From Ceratothoa steindachneri (taxonomy: Eukaryota > Arthropoda > Malacostraca > Isopoda > Cymothoidae): 64,000 bases of DNA. Below the pieces are notes generated by a model that was given only the letters and a program-made list of their open reading frames with translations, had not been told where the DNA came from and did not search any database. Each line of letters starts with the position of its first letter. Positions within the stretch are counted from its first letter, which is position 1. This document shows, piece by piece, positions 37,011 to 48,169 of the stretch. The translations under genes were made by a program, and so were the position numbers. The stretch covers positions 46,676,394 to 46,740,393 of the forward strand of contig OZ018330.1 of the NCBI GenBank assembly GCA_963969495.1. The letters are read 5' to 3'.

Positions 37011-37720
37011 ACTTTTATCCATTCCTCCTTCGTGAGTTTTTCTACCTCTTCCTGCTTTTCGCATATAGCAACAAATCCTATCGGCCTGTCCAGTAGTCTA
37101 AGGATTGTGATATTTAATTTAAGGTTTCAAACACCTTCCCCTTGTCTGGATTTGCAATGCCTCTTAGAGATCTCAACGGGACCCTCGCGGCATTTTGGTT
37201 CACCATTATGGTTGTTAGCACCCCTTGAAGAGGGGAGCGCACTTTGTTCTAGCCCTGGGCCTTTTCCTGCTATTTAGGAACACACCAGTGTATGTTTAAG
37301 AGTTTTTCGGTTTTTTCTTAAAACAGAATTGATAATTTCGGGAGTATGATTGTATGGCAAACTTATTGAGAACGCCGCCCCTTGAGGTTATTTTAATAGC
37401 GACCGCATCCCAACATACCATAGAGACGGTTGCATGTCCCTGTATGGTCATGGAAGGGGCACCTGCTGAGATGAGCAGCGGATGTTGCAGTCCGTCCTTT
37501 GTCAGAAATAGTTTCTCACACTGCTATCGGATGTGGGCTACTCATCAAACCAGCTTCCTCCAATGACCCCCGTAATTATGCCTTAGCAAGTGCCTGGCAT
37601 AATTGAAACGAAACATGAATGGAATCCCCTTTCATCCGGCAGGAGTTCACATAGGGGCGCGGGGTCAAGGACTTAAGCAGTCATGATAATGAATGGTGAT
37701 ATGAGTACAACGTATAGCTC

Positions 37721-38939
37721 TCTTTCGTAATAGTGGTTTCTATGGATAGAAACCAATTCTCAGAGGCGTCTTTCGAACACTCTAAAAACGTTACCTCCTT
37801 TACCGAATTTGTGAGGTAAATTGCCGGAGTAATTCTACCAAGAATTATATGCAGAAAACTGATTTTAGGGGATATTTATTCCTCCTCGCTTAAACGTTAT
37901 GTCAAGGAAATGGGCCACTGCTGTGTAAGCGGAATTTTAAAACAAATTTAATGTTCGATCTCATCTCGTAGTCTTGAAGTTGATAGCTGGCCTTCCTTTT
38001 TTAATTAATATGGCCTCTAAGGTGTTCAGTCTAGCTTTATTTCCCTCTTTTCTTTTGATCGTTGTGTTATTAACCAGTATGCCCTTGGTTAAGCTGATGT
38101 AATGCACAGTCTCCATATAATTTGGGGGGGCTCCATATTGTCAGTGCATTGTCAAACGCCTTTAAAATGTTGTGGTAGTCATAGCAACATATTTTGAGTT
38201 GATTTGAAGCTTACAGTCTTCATTCAAACAGGTAGAGTCGTAAAATGTTCGTAGACTTCAGGATCGAGGCGTTTAGGCAGATGTTGTTTTTCATAATGAG
38301 ATTATTAACTTTTGTCATATTATTATATATAATCATCTGAATCTTGTCCGTTTGCTTCTTAACCTTAATGTTACGGTTAACTATCTCCTTGATGTTCTTT
38401 TCGTCTATTTTGTAGGCCGATGCCATCTGATGTATATAGTACAGTTTGATGTTATTTACTGCTTCCTGGTTACTTTCTGTTTCATCCGTGTCTTTGAATT
38501 GCCTTCTTCAAAATGATTCAAGTTGTTTTTCAATCATGCTGTTCGGGAAACCGTTGTACACGAGGGTTTGTTTTATACGGGAGATCTTTTAAAGCAACAG
38601 TTCCCACGTGGAGCAGCAATTGTATGGTGCGGATGTATGAGCCGATTACGCTTTTTTTTTTTTTACCTTTCAGGACATTCACTATCCGCGTTGAGGCATC
38701 TTCCCATGTCTGTAGCTTTTCTGTACACTTTTGTGACGTAATTATCTTTGATGTTTTATACCTCTTTATCTGAAAACAGTTAATTTATTTTCCATGCTCA
38801 ATTTATATTTGGAAAATAGACGGGGTCGTTTACTCCATTTTTTGGACGCATTCACGAACTTACTTCACTAACGGTTACCTCCTTTACCACCTCATAACTT
38901 TATTTTTCACCCAAAACACCATAATTTACACTTAAGGTT
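37721..38939. other. Unassigned region between LINE A and LINE B
   Basis: Contains a Lys/Asn-rich open frame on the minus strand (38220-38426, 68 codons) that I cannot identify, and two overlapping plus-strand frames near 38520-38770. The right part may be 5' UTR of LINE B, but it does not clearly align with the 5' UTRs of A and C. Confidence 0.35.
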
Positions 38940-38965
38940 CAGAAAAGAGATGGGCGGGTGAACAT

Positions 38966-39840
38966 TTGCCCGAGGAGTTCAAGGAGAAGATCACCAAAGG
39001 TAACCCCTGGGCACAAGTTCGTGAAATAATAAAATTTTGCGAACACACCCACGTATTCAAGATCACTTTTGCTACCACGGACATGGCCACGAAATCGTTA
39101 CAGAACGGAGTACTGGTATTTAATATAAGAATACCAGGCAAAAACATCCATCAAGAAAAGTTCAATAGCATTCAGATGTGTTTTGCATGCTACAAACTAG
39201 AAGACCATACTACATAAACCTGCCCAGATAAAGAAAAACTGTGGTGCAGTGAATACGCCACAGGGGGACACCGTTTTGACAAGTACGAAATCACTAAAAA
39301 AAAGTGCCTCAATTGAAAAGGAGAACACCGAATCATGACCTTAAAATGCCCTAAGAGGAGAGATATTATAAAGAGGAATAAAGAAGAACAGAGTAAGGAC
39401 AAAGAAATCACTTACGTCAATGCCGCCGCGAAAAGATGTGAGCCTTCAAAAACATCCGCAACACCACTAAACCTCTTGAACGACCTAAGTGCTAAGACAC
39501 TGATCTGTATCACACACTTGCTAACGTCGCTAATGCAGTTAAGCAAGGCTGTTACAACGAGGTTCTGAATGCTTTACTAAAGGAGAACGGAATACCTTCA
39601 GTGAAAATGCCTGATAACCCAGAGTGCTCGAGGATTTTCAAAGAGACTGTAGCGAGGAGCAACAATAGGTGAAATCTGGTCTCGAGAAGGCAATCGAAGA
39701 AACCCCTTCATCGGAGGAATCTGAGGATGAGGAGTAGAAAGAAGAAGAAGAAGTGACGAGAGCCCACGAAGAGCAAATAAAAAACTTCAAGCCCTACAAC
39801 GAAGAACGAGAGGCGGGGGCACAGTAAAACCGCCCCGCCG
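38966..39840 (+). pseudogene. LINE B ORF1 (gag-like, CCHC zinc knuckles)
   Basis: An open frame 38966-39217 covers KITKGNPWAQVREIIKF, KITFATTDMATKSLQNGVLV and MCFACYKLEDHTT (first knuckle). It stops at a TAA, then continues with LWCSEYATGGHRFDKY and KKCLN.KGEHRIMTLKCPKR (a further C...C..H...C knuckle with one Cys replaced by a stop). From 39335 comes a frame with ITYVNAAAKRCEPS, equivalent to SYAQAVKAAP of LINE A. A Glu/Lys-rich tail ends near 39840. Confidence 0.78.
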
Positions 39841-39890
39841 GGCCAAAGAAGAAAAAGAAGAATAAGAATAAGCATAGCTAAAAAAAATTC

Positions 39891-41520
39891 ATGTTGCGGA
39901 ACGCACTGGAGATACTAGAAATAAATAACAACAGCTGGACGATGGAAAGGACTCATTACGTAAATGTATTCAGAGATATTGATGCAGACATCATCTTCAT
40001 TTCGGAACACGGGATCGACACGCGTAATACAGAAATAAAAATCTGGAACTACGATGTGTTGATCGCGAATTATTCGCAAGAGCAGTACGACGGTGCCGCT
40101 ATTGAAATAAAAAAAAGGATTAAATACAAGCGAATAAGAAATCTAGAAGAATCCTATCTCGCGATTGAGGTCGAACTCGACATAGGAAAGTTGGTCATTG
40201 CTACCGGATATCAACCGCCAATGAGACACGTGTTACCAATTCACACTCTCACTGGCTTATTTGGCAGAAGAGATCCCATTATATTAATGTGGGATCTAAA
40301 CGCCAGATGCCGAGAATCCGACTACAGGACCTTCAACGAAATTGGAAGAAACCTGAACCTATTGCTGGACAGAAACATTACCCAGCGAATAGGTACCGAC
40401 TACCCCACTTTTGTCAGAGGAGGAAGTGCAAAAAAACAGACATCTCTCTGGAGAATCGTCAGCTACCGTTTAATTACTACATGAAACTAGTCCAGGTACC
40501 ATGTAGTGACCATATAGGGATCATATTCACTATCATCAGGACACCTAAACAAGTCCCAGCTGTAGTCAGAAAGAACTACAGAAGAGCAGACTGGGCACGG
40601 TACGCGCGCATTCTCGAGGCCTACGATACGCCCAACTTGGACGAAGCAATTCTCGAGGGGATTGACGAGGAACTCGACGACCTCAATAACCATCTAATCA
40701 TCGCAGATAGGGCTTGTATCCCTAAATCCGAGTATAGGACCATCTCTACCTACAGATGGACCAAATACATGAAGGATTTATACCATGATCTGAAAGTATT
40801 GTATGAGTTCAACACCAGGAATGCATCAGTTGACTCAATACAACGAAGTAAAACTACATGGCGCGCTCCGTTCATTCCGTCAGAAAGCCCCACGACAATC
40901 TGGGTTTACAAAGTTAAACTTTGTTAACGAAGGGATAAGAACGATATTTAACGCCTTTCTGAACATGAGATACTTTCCAGATGCTTATAAAACGGCTAAG
41001 ATGATTTTCTTGACTAAGCACGGAAAGGACCCAATGTTGAAGGAGAGAGAGCTACCGGCTAATTTCACATCTAGAATTTTGCGGAAAGCTCTTCGAGAAG
41101 ATCCTCAACCGAAGACTGGTGTCTCGCCTGGAGGAGAACTCCTTCTTCAACTCATATCAAATACGGAGATGGCGATTAATGTCATTTCAGAAAAGCGAGC
41201 TCAAGCAAAACGGGAAAGAAGTTACGTGGACATTGTTTGTCGGAATGTATCAAAGGCGTTTGATAAGTTATGGCAACAGGGAATGCAGTACAAGATCTTA
41301 CGACTGGACCTAAGTGAAAACTTAGAAAGAACTCTCTGTGACTATGTCATAGAGAAAGCGGCGTATATCAATTTAGGGTGCACGGAGGGACGAAAGTTTC
41401 CGCTCACTGCGGGCCTCCCCCGGGGGGCGGTGCCTGTCCCCCACTCTCTACTTGATTTACACCGCTGACATCCCAGCCCCTGTGAACCTTATTACAAAAC
41501 ATCACCAATTTTCAACAAGA
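39891..41520 (+). pseudogene. LINE B ORF2 (endonuclease-reverse transcriptase)
   Basis: An open 197-codon frame (39891-40484) is the endonuclease: DADIIFISEHGI, QYDGAAIEIKKRI, YLAIEVELDIGKLVIATGYQ and MWDLNARC (the usual GDxNAR block, Gly changed to Trp). A frameshift leads to CSDHIGIIF (catalytic SDH, about 40500) and a linker. A second open frame, 40803-41468, has the RT: FRQKAPRQSGFTKLNFVNEG, YKTAKMIFLTKHGKDP, then SKAFDKLWQQGMQYKIL and FPLTAGLPRGAVP. The catalytic FADD is missing because the copy is deleted after about 41520. Confidence 0.85.
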
Positions 41521-41981
41521 ATTCCCTGAATGTCGACACTAAATTCATCGATGAAGATATCAAAGAAAAAACAGAAGACACGATTTACACTCACTACAAA
41601 AAACAAAGATACTAAGCACAATAATAAAGAAATTAAAGTAATTTATTACTACAGCAGCAAATGCGCATAACATATCCAAGAACATTAATTTAATAGAAGA
41701 CAAATGGCTTGAAAGCCATAATAATATAAATTATCTCTATGACAACAAAGGAACCACATAACTAAAAAATATTTAAAAGCGATAGGACTGATCACTAGGC
41801 ACTTAGCATCATTTTGAACCCTACCACACTTCTTTCTTTTTCACCACTTGTCTATTTTAAGCTATCTGTCCGTGCACCCGTTCTGTGTACCCTACACACA
41901 CCTACCCCCTTACATCAATTCATTATTCATTCTATTCATACTGACTCCAACATTCTTTACCGATAGGGGAGGAAAGACACT

Positions 41982-42006
41982 CTGAGGATGATCGCATAGA
42001 TCGAAA
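41982..42006 (+). other. 3' UTR hairpin/GAAA module of LINE B
   Basis: CTGAGGAT, GATC stem, GCATA loop, GATC stem, GAAAGCTCAG. CTGAGGA fits the hammerhead core CUGANGA exactly and GAAA follows the stem. The element's AT tail begins about 210 bp later. Confidence 0.5.
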
Positions 42007-42211
42007 GCTCAGCAATTAAAGTAAAGTTTGGTTTTTATCAAACGCATTTCAATTAAAAAAGAGATGAATGTAAGAGTTGTTTACCAACTACAAGATGAAC
42101 CATAAAAGATAATAAGAAAAATGGAAAGTTTCTAAAGAAAATAAATAAAGGCGAAATATGCTAATTTCTTTAACAGAATCTGCATACAAGAAGGTCTGGT
42201 ACCCATTTACA

Positions 42212-42214
<3 letters not shown>

Positions 42215-42276
<62 letters not shown>
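42215..42276. repeat. (AT)n microsatellite, about 62 bp
   Basis: At the 3' end of LINE B, in the position of the short (TA)8 tail of LINE A. Confidence 0.95.
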
Positions 42277-42281
<5 letters not shown>

Positions 42282-42539
42282 AAGACTTCCTATGGTTCAA
42301 TCGTATATTAAAGAAATTATTCTAAATAAACTAACAAAATAAAATAGTGACACGTGCAAAATAAGAGAACGATTTTTGGAGGAACATTCTAGAAGTTTCC
42401 TGAAATTATGCGGCAACATTTTGATGCTTAGGTAAGAAAGGTACAAGCGCCAATGTTGTCGCCCTTACTCTGCAGAAATACCACTACACGTGAAAGTAAC
42501 TCCTGAGCTCTGTCAATTAGGAGTAACTCCTACATAACA

Positions 42540-42851
42540 TCTTCATCCTCTTCTGCCCCTTCTCCTTTAAGACCCATTTCCATGTTCGTGAAGCCTTCAC
42601 GTAGGGCTTCGACTTCGTCTTTTTATTTCCCCTCTTAGCAGGTGGGACCCTTTATTAATGTATACTTTAAGGTTGAACTTTGCTCCCTAAATCCTCTTCG
42701 TGATAAAATCAACGGCTCTCCTCTTTCCTTCTTCTTCGTCCGTTCTTGTTTGGGGAATGTTTCCTTTTCCTTCTCATCTTTTTGTTAGAGAACCACATTT
42801 ATTCATACCATTCTTTTCTAGCGTGGTATTTAGTGTCTCAGCAAACATACA
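42540..42851 (-). pseudogene. LINE ORF1 fragment (copy D)
   Basis: Minus-strand sequence aligns with ORF1 of LINE A around 36180-36310: GAACCACATTTATTCATACC here against GGACCACATTTCTGCTAAGC there, followed in both by the TTAGTGTCTCAGCAAAC-type block. It is rich in Glu/Lys codons and has no open frame. Its right end at about 42851 joins the 3' UTR of LINE C, so it is a separate partial insertion or rearranged piece. Confidence 0.6.
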
Positions 42852-43079
42852 TACAAGATGATGATGATGTAACAAGTGGGGAAATGTGTTGTAGGTATAG
42901 ATAGTAGTGAAGAATATTTTTAGTTTGCCCTAGTGTAGAGGGCATCTCAAGCTTCTTTCTTTTTTCCTCCTCCTTCGATGGTGTCAGTGTTTTAGCTGAC
43001 TCTTCTGGGTGGTCACTCTGGCCGCCTTTTATTTCGTTCTTATTTTCTCCTTTATTTTTTCTTACTTTTATTTATTTAC

Positions 43080-45917
43080 TTATTTTGTCCTGGTTAGGTG
43101 TATATCTTGGCTTAGTCTTCCCGGGAGTACAGTCTTCCGCTTGGGAATAGGGCTCTCCTGGTAACACCTCCAATTAGGCGTTGTGGCATATTTAGATTTG
43201 CGTCTATATGTGGGAGTATTTCATTATCTAACTTTTCCCAGGTCTTTCTCCCTAGCATTTGGAGGACCATATTCAGTGGCTTAAGTCCTGCTCTTGCGTG
43301 CAGTTCCCTCTGCCGAATACGGTCCATTCTGCGCGCGCCAGCTATCAGTTAGATAGCTCTGCTCTGGACTCCTCTCTGCATTTATCTGTGAGAGGTTGAA
43401 CTAGCTGCCTGCATCCCCGTTTCTGTGTACACCAGTTTTGAGCGTACTAGGGCAGTGTAGAGCCTTTTGATGTTGTTGGCGCTTAGGTTTCAGAACCTGT
43501 ACAATTTTTCGAGTGCTCTTTGGGCTAGGGAGATTCGGTTGGTGATGCGCGCCTTATACCCTGTTGAGGTGATTAGTAAACCCAGGACTTTACCCTCGTT
43601 GGAGTACGGGTAAAATTCATCTTCGACTATGACGTCATCTCGTATCCGGCTGTTTTTTTTCGAAATGACTGATGTTTTCGATTTTGGCAGCTGTCTCTTG
43701 CTTGAACTCTAGCGTTCCTATAGGAATTGGAGTTGATCTGAGTGACGTCTGCAAACTGCAGGTACATCACATCCTCCCCGACTGGAGCAGTTAAGTCAAA
43801 TGTGTATAGAGATACAACAGCGGACACAGACAGCTACATTGTGGAACAGCTTCCTCAAGCTCAAACTCGGGTCCTCTGTAGTCCTCGATCGAGATAGGCT
43901 TTTCTCTCTATGATATAATCACATAGAACCCTTTCCAGGATCGGATTTAGCTGGAGGCTTAAGATTTCAAATTGTAAGCCTCTCAGCCAAACCTTATCGA
44001 AGGCTTTTTGAACATCTCGCATCACCACGTCTACGTATTTCCCCTAAGCTGTACAGCGGGCGAGCTTTTAGGTGATAAGGGCGAGGGCTGTATCAGTCTC
44101 CCTTCTATTGTGGAGTCCGTGTTGCTGAGGGTTGTGAGCTTCCAGTTCTGTCAGCTGGTCTCTCTAGCCTGCTAGCTAAAAGCTTCTCGTAGACTTTGCC
44201 TACAAACTCAAGGAGGGATATTGGCCTGTAGTCCACCAGTCGATCGGGGGCTTCTTCCCTTTAGAAATAAAAATGATTTTAGCTATTTTTAGACCATCGA
44301 GGAAGTAGCCAGTATTCAGGGAAGTATTGTAGATGTTAGTGATTTCATGAATAATCTGCCGGGGGTCATTCACCAAGTTGTTTTGATTGATGCCCGTCCA
44401 GCCTGGTGCCTTTTGTTTAAAGGATTTTTCGAATGCGATTACGTCTTCAGTTGTAATTGGTCCGCCATGGTACGCCATCTCTCTCCCTTCGTCGACGTAG
44501 GATCGTTGGTGTGTTCGATGTATAATCTGATTAAGATCTTCCATCAGATGGTATTCGAATTCCTGGTTGAATTCCGAACGTTCTCAGGTGTTATTGAGAA
44601 TATTTCCTTCCAGAACGTGCATAACCTTTCCTCCAGGAACGCCGGATCCTCCAAGTAATCATCGACTTCCTTAATGCAGGTGTTTTTTCTACTTCGTAGG
44701 CCTTCTAATTTCCTTACTAGTCGCTAGAATTTATCCGGGATCACCTCACTGCTACCCTGAATATTAGACTGTCCAAGATTTTAGCCTGTTGTTGGTTTAT
44801 AGCCAGCTTTAGCTCATCAGGCAAGTGTCGTAGCAGCGAGCTTTGTTTCCGATTCATACCTTCTCTTCTGATTTCTTCATATACCTCCTTGTGCTCCCTA
44901 GTGATCTCTTTCATCTCCTCGGTCCATCTAGGTTGTGGAGTAGTTTTGTACTCTGTCAAATGTACACACTCGCGGTCAGACTCGGTAATAAAGGCTGTTA
45001 TCCTGTCCAGCTTCCCGTCGATCTCCTCTGGAGTTCCTTCGCTTAGGTCAGCTGGTTCGATTCCGCCAAGGATTTTTCTGTAGCGTTCCCAGTTGGCTGA
45101 AGAGAAGCTTTTGCGGAGAGGGACCGGAAGCTGGATCGGAGCGAGTGAGATGGTGGTCAATTTTGCTATATGGTCGCTGGGAACTGTTGGCCTTGTCTCG
45201 CTATGGTAGTTGAATGAAAAGCCGTCACTTATCATGATTATGTCGGGATTTTTTTGCTACCCGAGAGGTGATAGGTCGAAAAATTTGGTCCTATCCTCTG
45301 GAAGTTCTTCCGTTGCGTAATCATTTCCAAGTTATGGCCTCTGTTGTTCGTGTTTCCATAGCCAGTCATTTGGCATCTGGCCCTGAGGTCACCCGCAAGG
45401 AATGCCCTTCTGCCGTGGCCGAACAGGGTGCAGAAGTTGTTGAGGTACAGATACGATCTTCGAAGAGGTGATATGCCGCTGCTATCACGAGGTTGCCCAC
45501 CAATGTGGGTAGTTTTATCGCCATGAATGACTTGTCTAGTTCTGGAAGCTGCCTGAACGACAAATTTCTTTTGTTTGCAACGGCAGCACCTTCAAACCTC
45601 TCTTGAGAATGATTCTTTGTGACAACTCTGTAGCCCGGTATCTATATTTGACAAGATGGGACGATGCCGTGCTCCTTAATTATGATGATGTCGGGGTCGA
45701 GCACGTGAAATATGTTCCCAGACGCGGTTCGTTTTCCCTCCCATCCATTTACGTTGAGCGTCACAATTTTCAATCTGTTGCTTGGGTTTTCCATTTTTTT
45801 TTTCTGCTTCCTAGTGTTTCCTGGTGGTTTGATGCTTTTTCCCGTTACTTTGCTTCTTGATCGCTGCCGTGGTAATCTCTTCAAATGTTTCGCTGCAAAG
45901 TTTAACATTTTGATCAA
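43080..45917 (-). pseudogene. LINE C ORF2 (endonuclease-reverse transcriptase)
   Basis: Begins near 45917; the endonuclease start reads RLKIVTLNVNGWEGKRTAS and DPDIIIIKEHGI. Endonuclease end: TVPSDHIAKLTTISLAPIQL in the open frame 45235-44741, which continues with a linker DRECVHLTEYKTTPQPRW. RT fingers in frame 44544-44200: FEKSFKQKAPGWTGINQNNL, LKIAKIIFISKGKKP. Palm at 43744-43770 reads YLQFADVTQIN: one codon of FADD is deleted. Thumb and C-terminus at 43327-43112 include RELHARAGLKPLNMVL. Confidence 0.83.
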
Positions 45918-45959
45918 AGAGGGCCTCCTTGACTATTTCTTCTTCACACTGTGCATCAA

Positions 45960-47584
45960 ACTCCCACTTATAGTATTTCTTTTTGATGCCGACGAATATT
46001 TTTTTGGCCTCCATTTTTTGGGGGATCTGGGAACTGCTCTGATGCGCAAATTGAAAGGTTAATCTCGTCATCATCTAGAGGTCTGTTGGCCTCCCGTTTT
46101 ATTTTTTCCCGGTGTCCATCTTTGCGTATGACCTCTAAGTCCGAAAAGTCAGAGGTGTCTGTGGAATCCGAAGTTTCCGTTTCTTGTTTCTTCTTTCGGC
46201 TCTTATTCTTTGGCTTGGGCGTGTTTGCCAACCTGGGCGCATCCTTCCTTTCCTTTCTTGCTTCTATTCTCGGAACAGATCTTTTATTCTGCTCCATCGG
46301 TTTTTCTTCCTGTTTTTTCTCTTCTTGAGTCTGCTCTGACATTTGTTTAGGGACCATTTGTAGTTGAAGGCCATTTCCTGATGGGGGATCGTCCGGGAAG
46401 CACATCTGGTTCAGGCCGTTTTTGGCGAGCATCCTGTTTAATTCCCTTGCAAATGTCCCTGGCTGTGTCAGATTCCTGACGTAAGCGGACAAGATGCACG
46501 TCAAATTTTTGTAGACTCTTCATTTGGTATTTTGAGGTAAGTTTTCTTACTCTCTGTCTCGGAATAAGCTGCCTTTACGACCTGAGCTTAAGTTGTATTA
46601 GCTTTTTCGGTTGCCTCTTCTTTACTTTGTGGTTGTTTTCTCCTGATTAATTCTTTTTCATGGAGCAGGCCATTGCCATAGATCAGTGACCTTGCCCGAA
46701 GTTTGCGCACTTCTCTCGGGAGGTTTGGCAGTTATTCCAGTGGTGACCAGGTTCGCTGCACTAAGAGCATACCTCTTGGGGCGCCATGCATCTGCGCGTA
46801 GTGTGCACCTCCATTTTGTAGCAGCGGAAGCAGAATTGGATAGGGTGGAACTCCTCCCTTTCGTTGAAAAGCAGGAGCCTAGACTCCTTAGCTTTCTTTG
46901 CCATGAATGTGTATCCAAAGATGATCTTAAAAACGTGAGTATAGTCCGAGTTGTCTCTTTTGTTCTTGAATTTGACAAATCCCCGTAATCTTTGCCCATT
47001 GATTGTTGTTCATGATTTTTCTTTGATTTCATCTTTAGAATGCTCTCTAATCTAGGGGTATAATCTCCTGCAGACCACGATCCTGTGTGTTTGGATATGT
47101 GGAAAGATTGCTGGTTGCAGGACGATCTCGCGAAGGAACTCGACCGCTGATTCCTTTAAAATGTCCTCCACATCTTTTTCCGTTTCGCCTATAGCGACAT
47201 ATCCCGTGGGGACCTCTAGTATTATGATCGTGGCTATTTTAAGTCGCCCAAAGACGACCTCAAAGACTTTCTCTCTACCCGGTCTGGTGTGACCACTGAT
47301 GGTGCGCAGCGGGGCCCAGTTGGTCCCAGCTTGAGCCATGTTGTCCGAGTGAGGCCCAGAAGGGCGGTTAACCACTGTAGGGTCGCCCCTTCTTCATCGT
47401 ATTTAGCTGGTACTATATACCAAATCCTTGTGTCCTCTTCTGTGGGTCGGTCCGAATTCTTTTCTTTAAAAATAGAGCGCTTGAGGGAGGCACCCCCCCC
47501 CCTCGTTGTAAGCAAGCTTCTATGAGCGTGAACTGCCGGAAGGGGTAATAAAATGATGATAGGTGAACCCTGGAAGGCTCTCAC
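45960..47584 (-). pseudogene. LINE C ORF1 (gag-like, CCHC zinc knuckles)
   Basis: Upstream frame 47584-47052 includes VFGRLKIATIIILEVPTGYV. The knuckle region at about 46850-46700 reads CFRCYKMEVHTTRRC and then CS*CSEPGHHWNNC (46769-46728), a C-X2-C-X4-H-X4-C with a TAG in it. The open frame 46504-45968 covers SAYVRNLTQPGTFARELNRM and a long charged tail with Ser/Asp/Glu clusters and basic KNKSRKKK. This C-terminal part is the best preserved piece of ORF1 in the window. Confidence 0.78.
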
Positions 47585-48116
47585 GAGGTGTGATTGTATG
47601 GGGAACTATTTATTGGTTAGCGCGGAATCAACCATCGCTAACCGGGAGTGCCGCCCCTCGAGGGTTTGGGTATCATAACTGCAGCCTGCATACATAGCGA
47701 CAGGTGTTACTTCCCTCTATGGTCGTAGCTGGGCTCCCGGGGTAGAGGGCCCCTCTCCTCTAACCCCTGAAGTTGCAGTCCTGCCCCTTATCCGGGTGCC
47801 TCTGACGCCGAGTTCTACAGTGAGTTACTCCCCAATTATGTCTATCATAGTGAACGACATAGTTGGAACGAGACCTGATGAATGGCAGTCCAATTTACTT
47901 CAACTCCCATACCCCGGTGAGGGGTTGGGGAAGATTAGTTCGACATATGTCGAATAATCAGTGCTCTATAAATCTCTTTCTCGACATCCCAGTAGCGAAA
48001 AGTGAATAAAAATTCAAGTTTATAGGCTGCCTCCTCTATCGGCGAAAAATATCTTCTGATTATGCTTACTTTATTCGAAGTCTCACTGACAAGTTCATAC
48101 AAGAGAGAAGGAATAA

Positions 48117-48117
<1 letters not shown>

Positions 48118-48156
<39 letters not shown>

Positions 48157-48165
48157 TATATATAA
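48118..48165. repeat. (AT)n microsatellite, about 48 bp
   Basis: Bounds the PLE cluster on its left; contains one GATA interruption. Confidence 0.93.
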
Positions 48166-48169
48166 TATA

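Larger units (their letters stand above)
32253..37720 (-). mobile_element. LINE copy A (I/R1/Jockey-type), near full length, dead
   Basis: Order on the minus strand: a 5' UTR (about 37720-37280) alignable with that of LINE C at 47600-47960, ORF1 with a zinc knuckle (37.0-36.1 kb), ORF2 with endonuclease and RT (35.9-33.0 kb), a 3' UTR shared with LINE B (32300-32520 here, 41950-42160 there), and a terminal (TA)8 at 32253-32268. About 5.4 kb in total, the normal size for such elements. Both ORFs carry numerous frameshifts and stops. The clade is inferred from the paired ORFs and the CCHC ORF1; a phylogeny of the RT would decide it. Confidence 0.8.
38940..42214 (+). mobile_element. LINE copy B (same family group as A), internally deleted
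   Basis: Plus-strand order: ORF1 relic 38.97-39.84 kb, ORF2 relic 39.89-41.5 kb, then a 3' UTR (41940-42160) alignable with that of LINE A, ending at an AT array at 42215. At about 3.3 kb it is shorter than A and C: ORF2 has lost sequence between endonuclease and RT fingers (near 40850) and everything after the GLPRG block, including the catalytic FADD. Confidence 0.8.
42852..47970 (-). mobile_element. LINE copy C (I/R1/Jockey-type), near full length, dead
   Basis: Minus strand: 5' UTR 47970-47600 (alignable with LINE A: the GCCGCCCC..GAGG and CCCTCTATGGTCGTAG-type blocks), ORF1 about 47580-45960, ORF2 about 45920-43080, and a 3' UTR to 42852 that shares GATGATGATGTA and the ATAGATAGTAGT block with LINE A near 32520-32570. 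The last part of the 3' UTR, with the hairpin/GAAA module, is missing. Stops and frameshifts occur in both ORFs. Confidence 0.8.

Noticed and set aside
38220..38426. Lys/Asn-rich minus-strand frame as a PLE or DIRS piece
   Set aside because: Resemblance to PLE N-terminal text is compositional only; no conserved block could be placed.
43112..47584. Plus-strand frames over LINE C and LINE A (for example 44347-44658, 46086-46328, 46686-46988) as genes
   Set aside because: They are antisense shadows of the minus-strand LINE ORFs.
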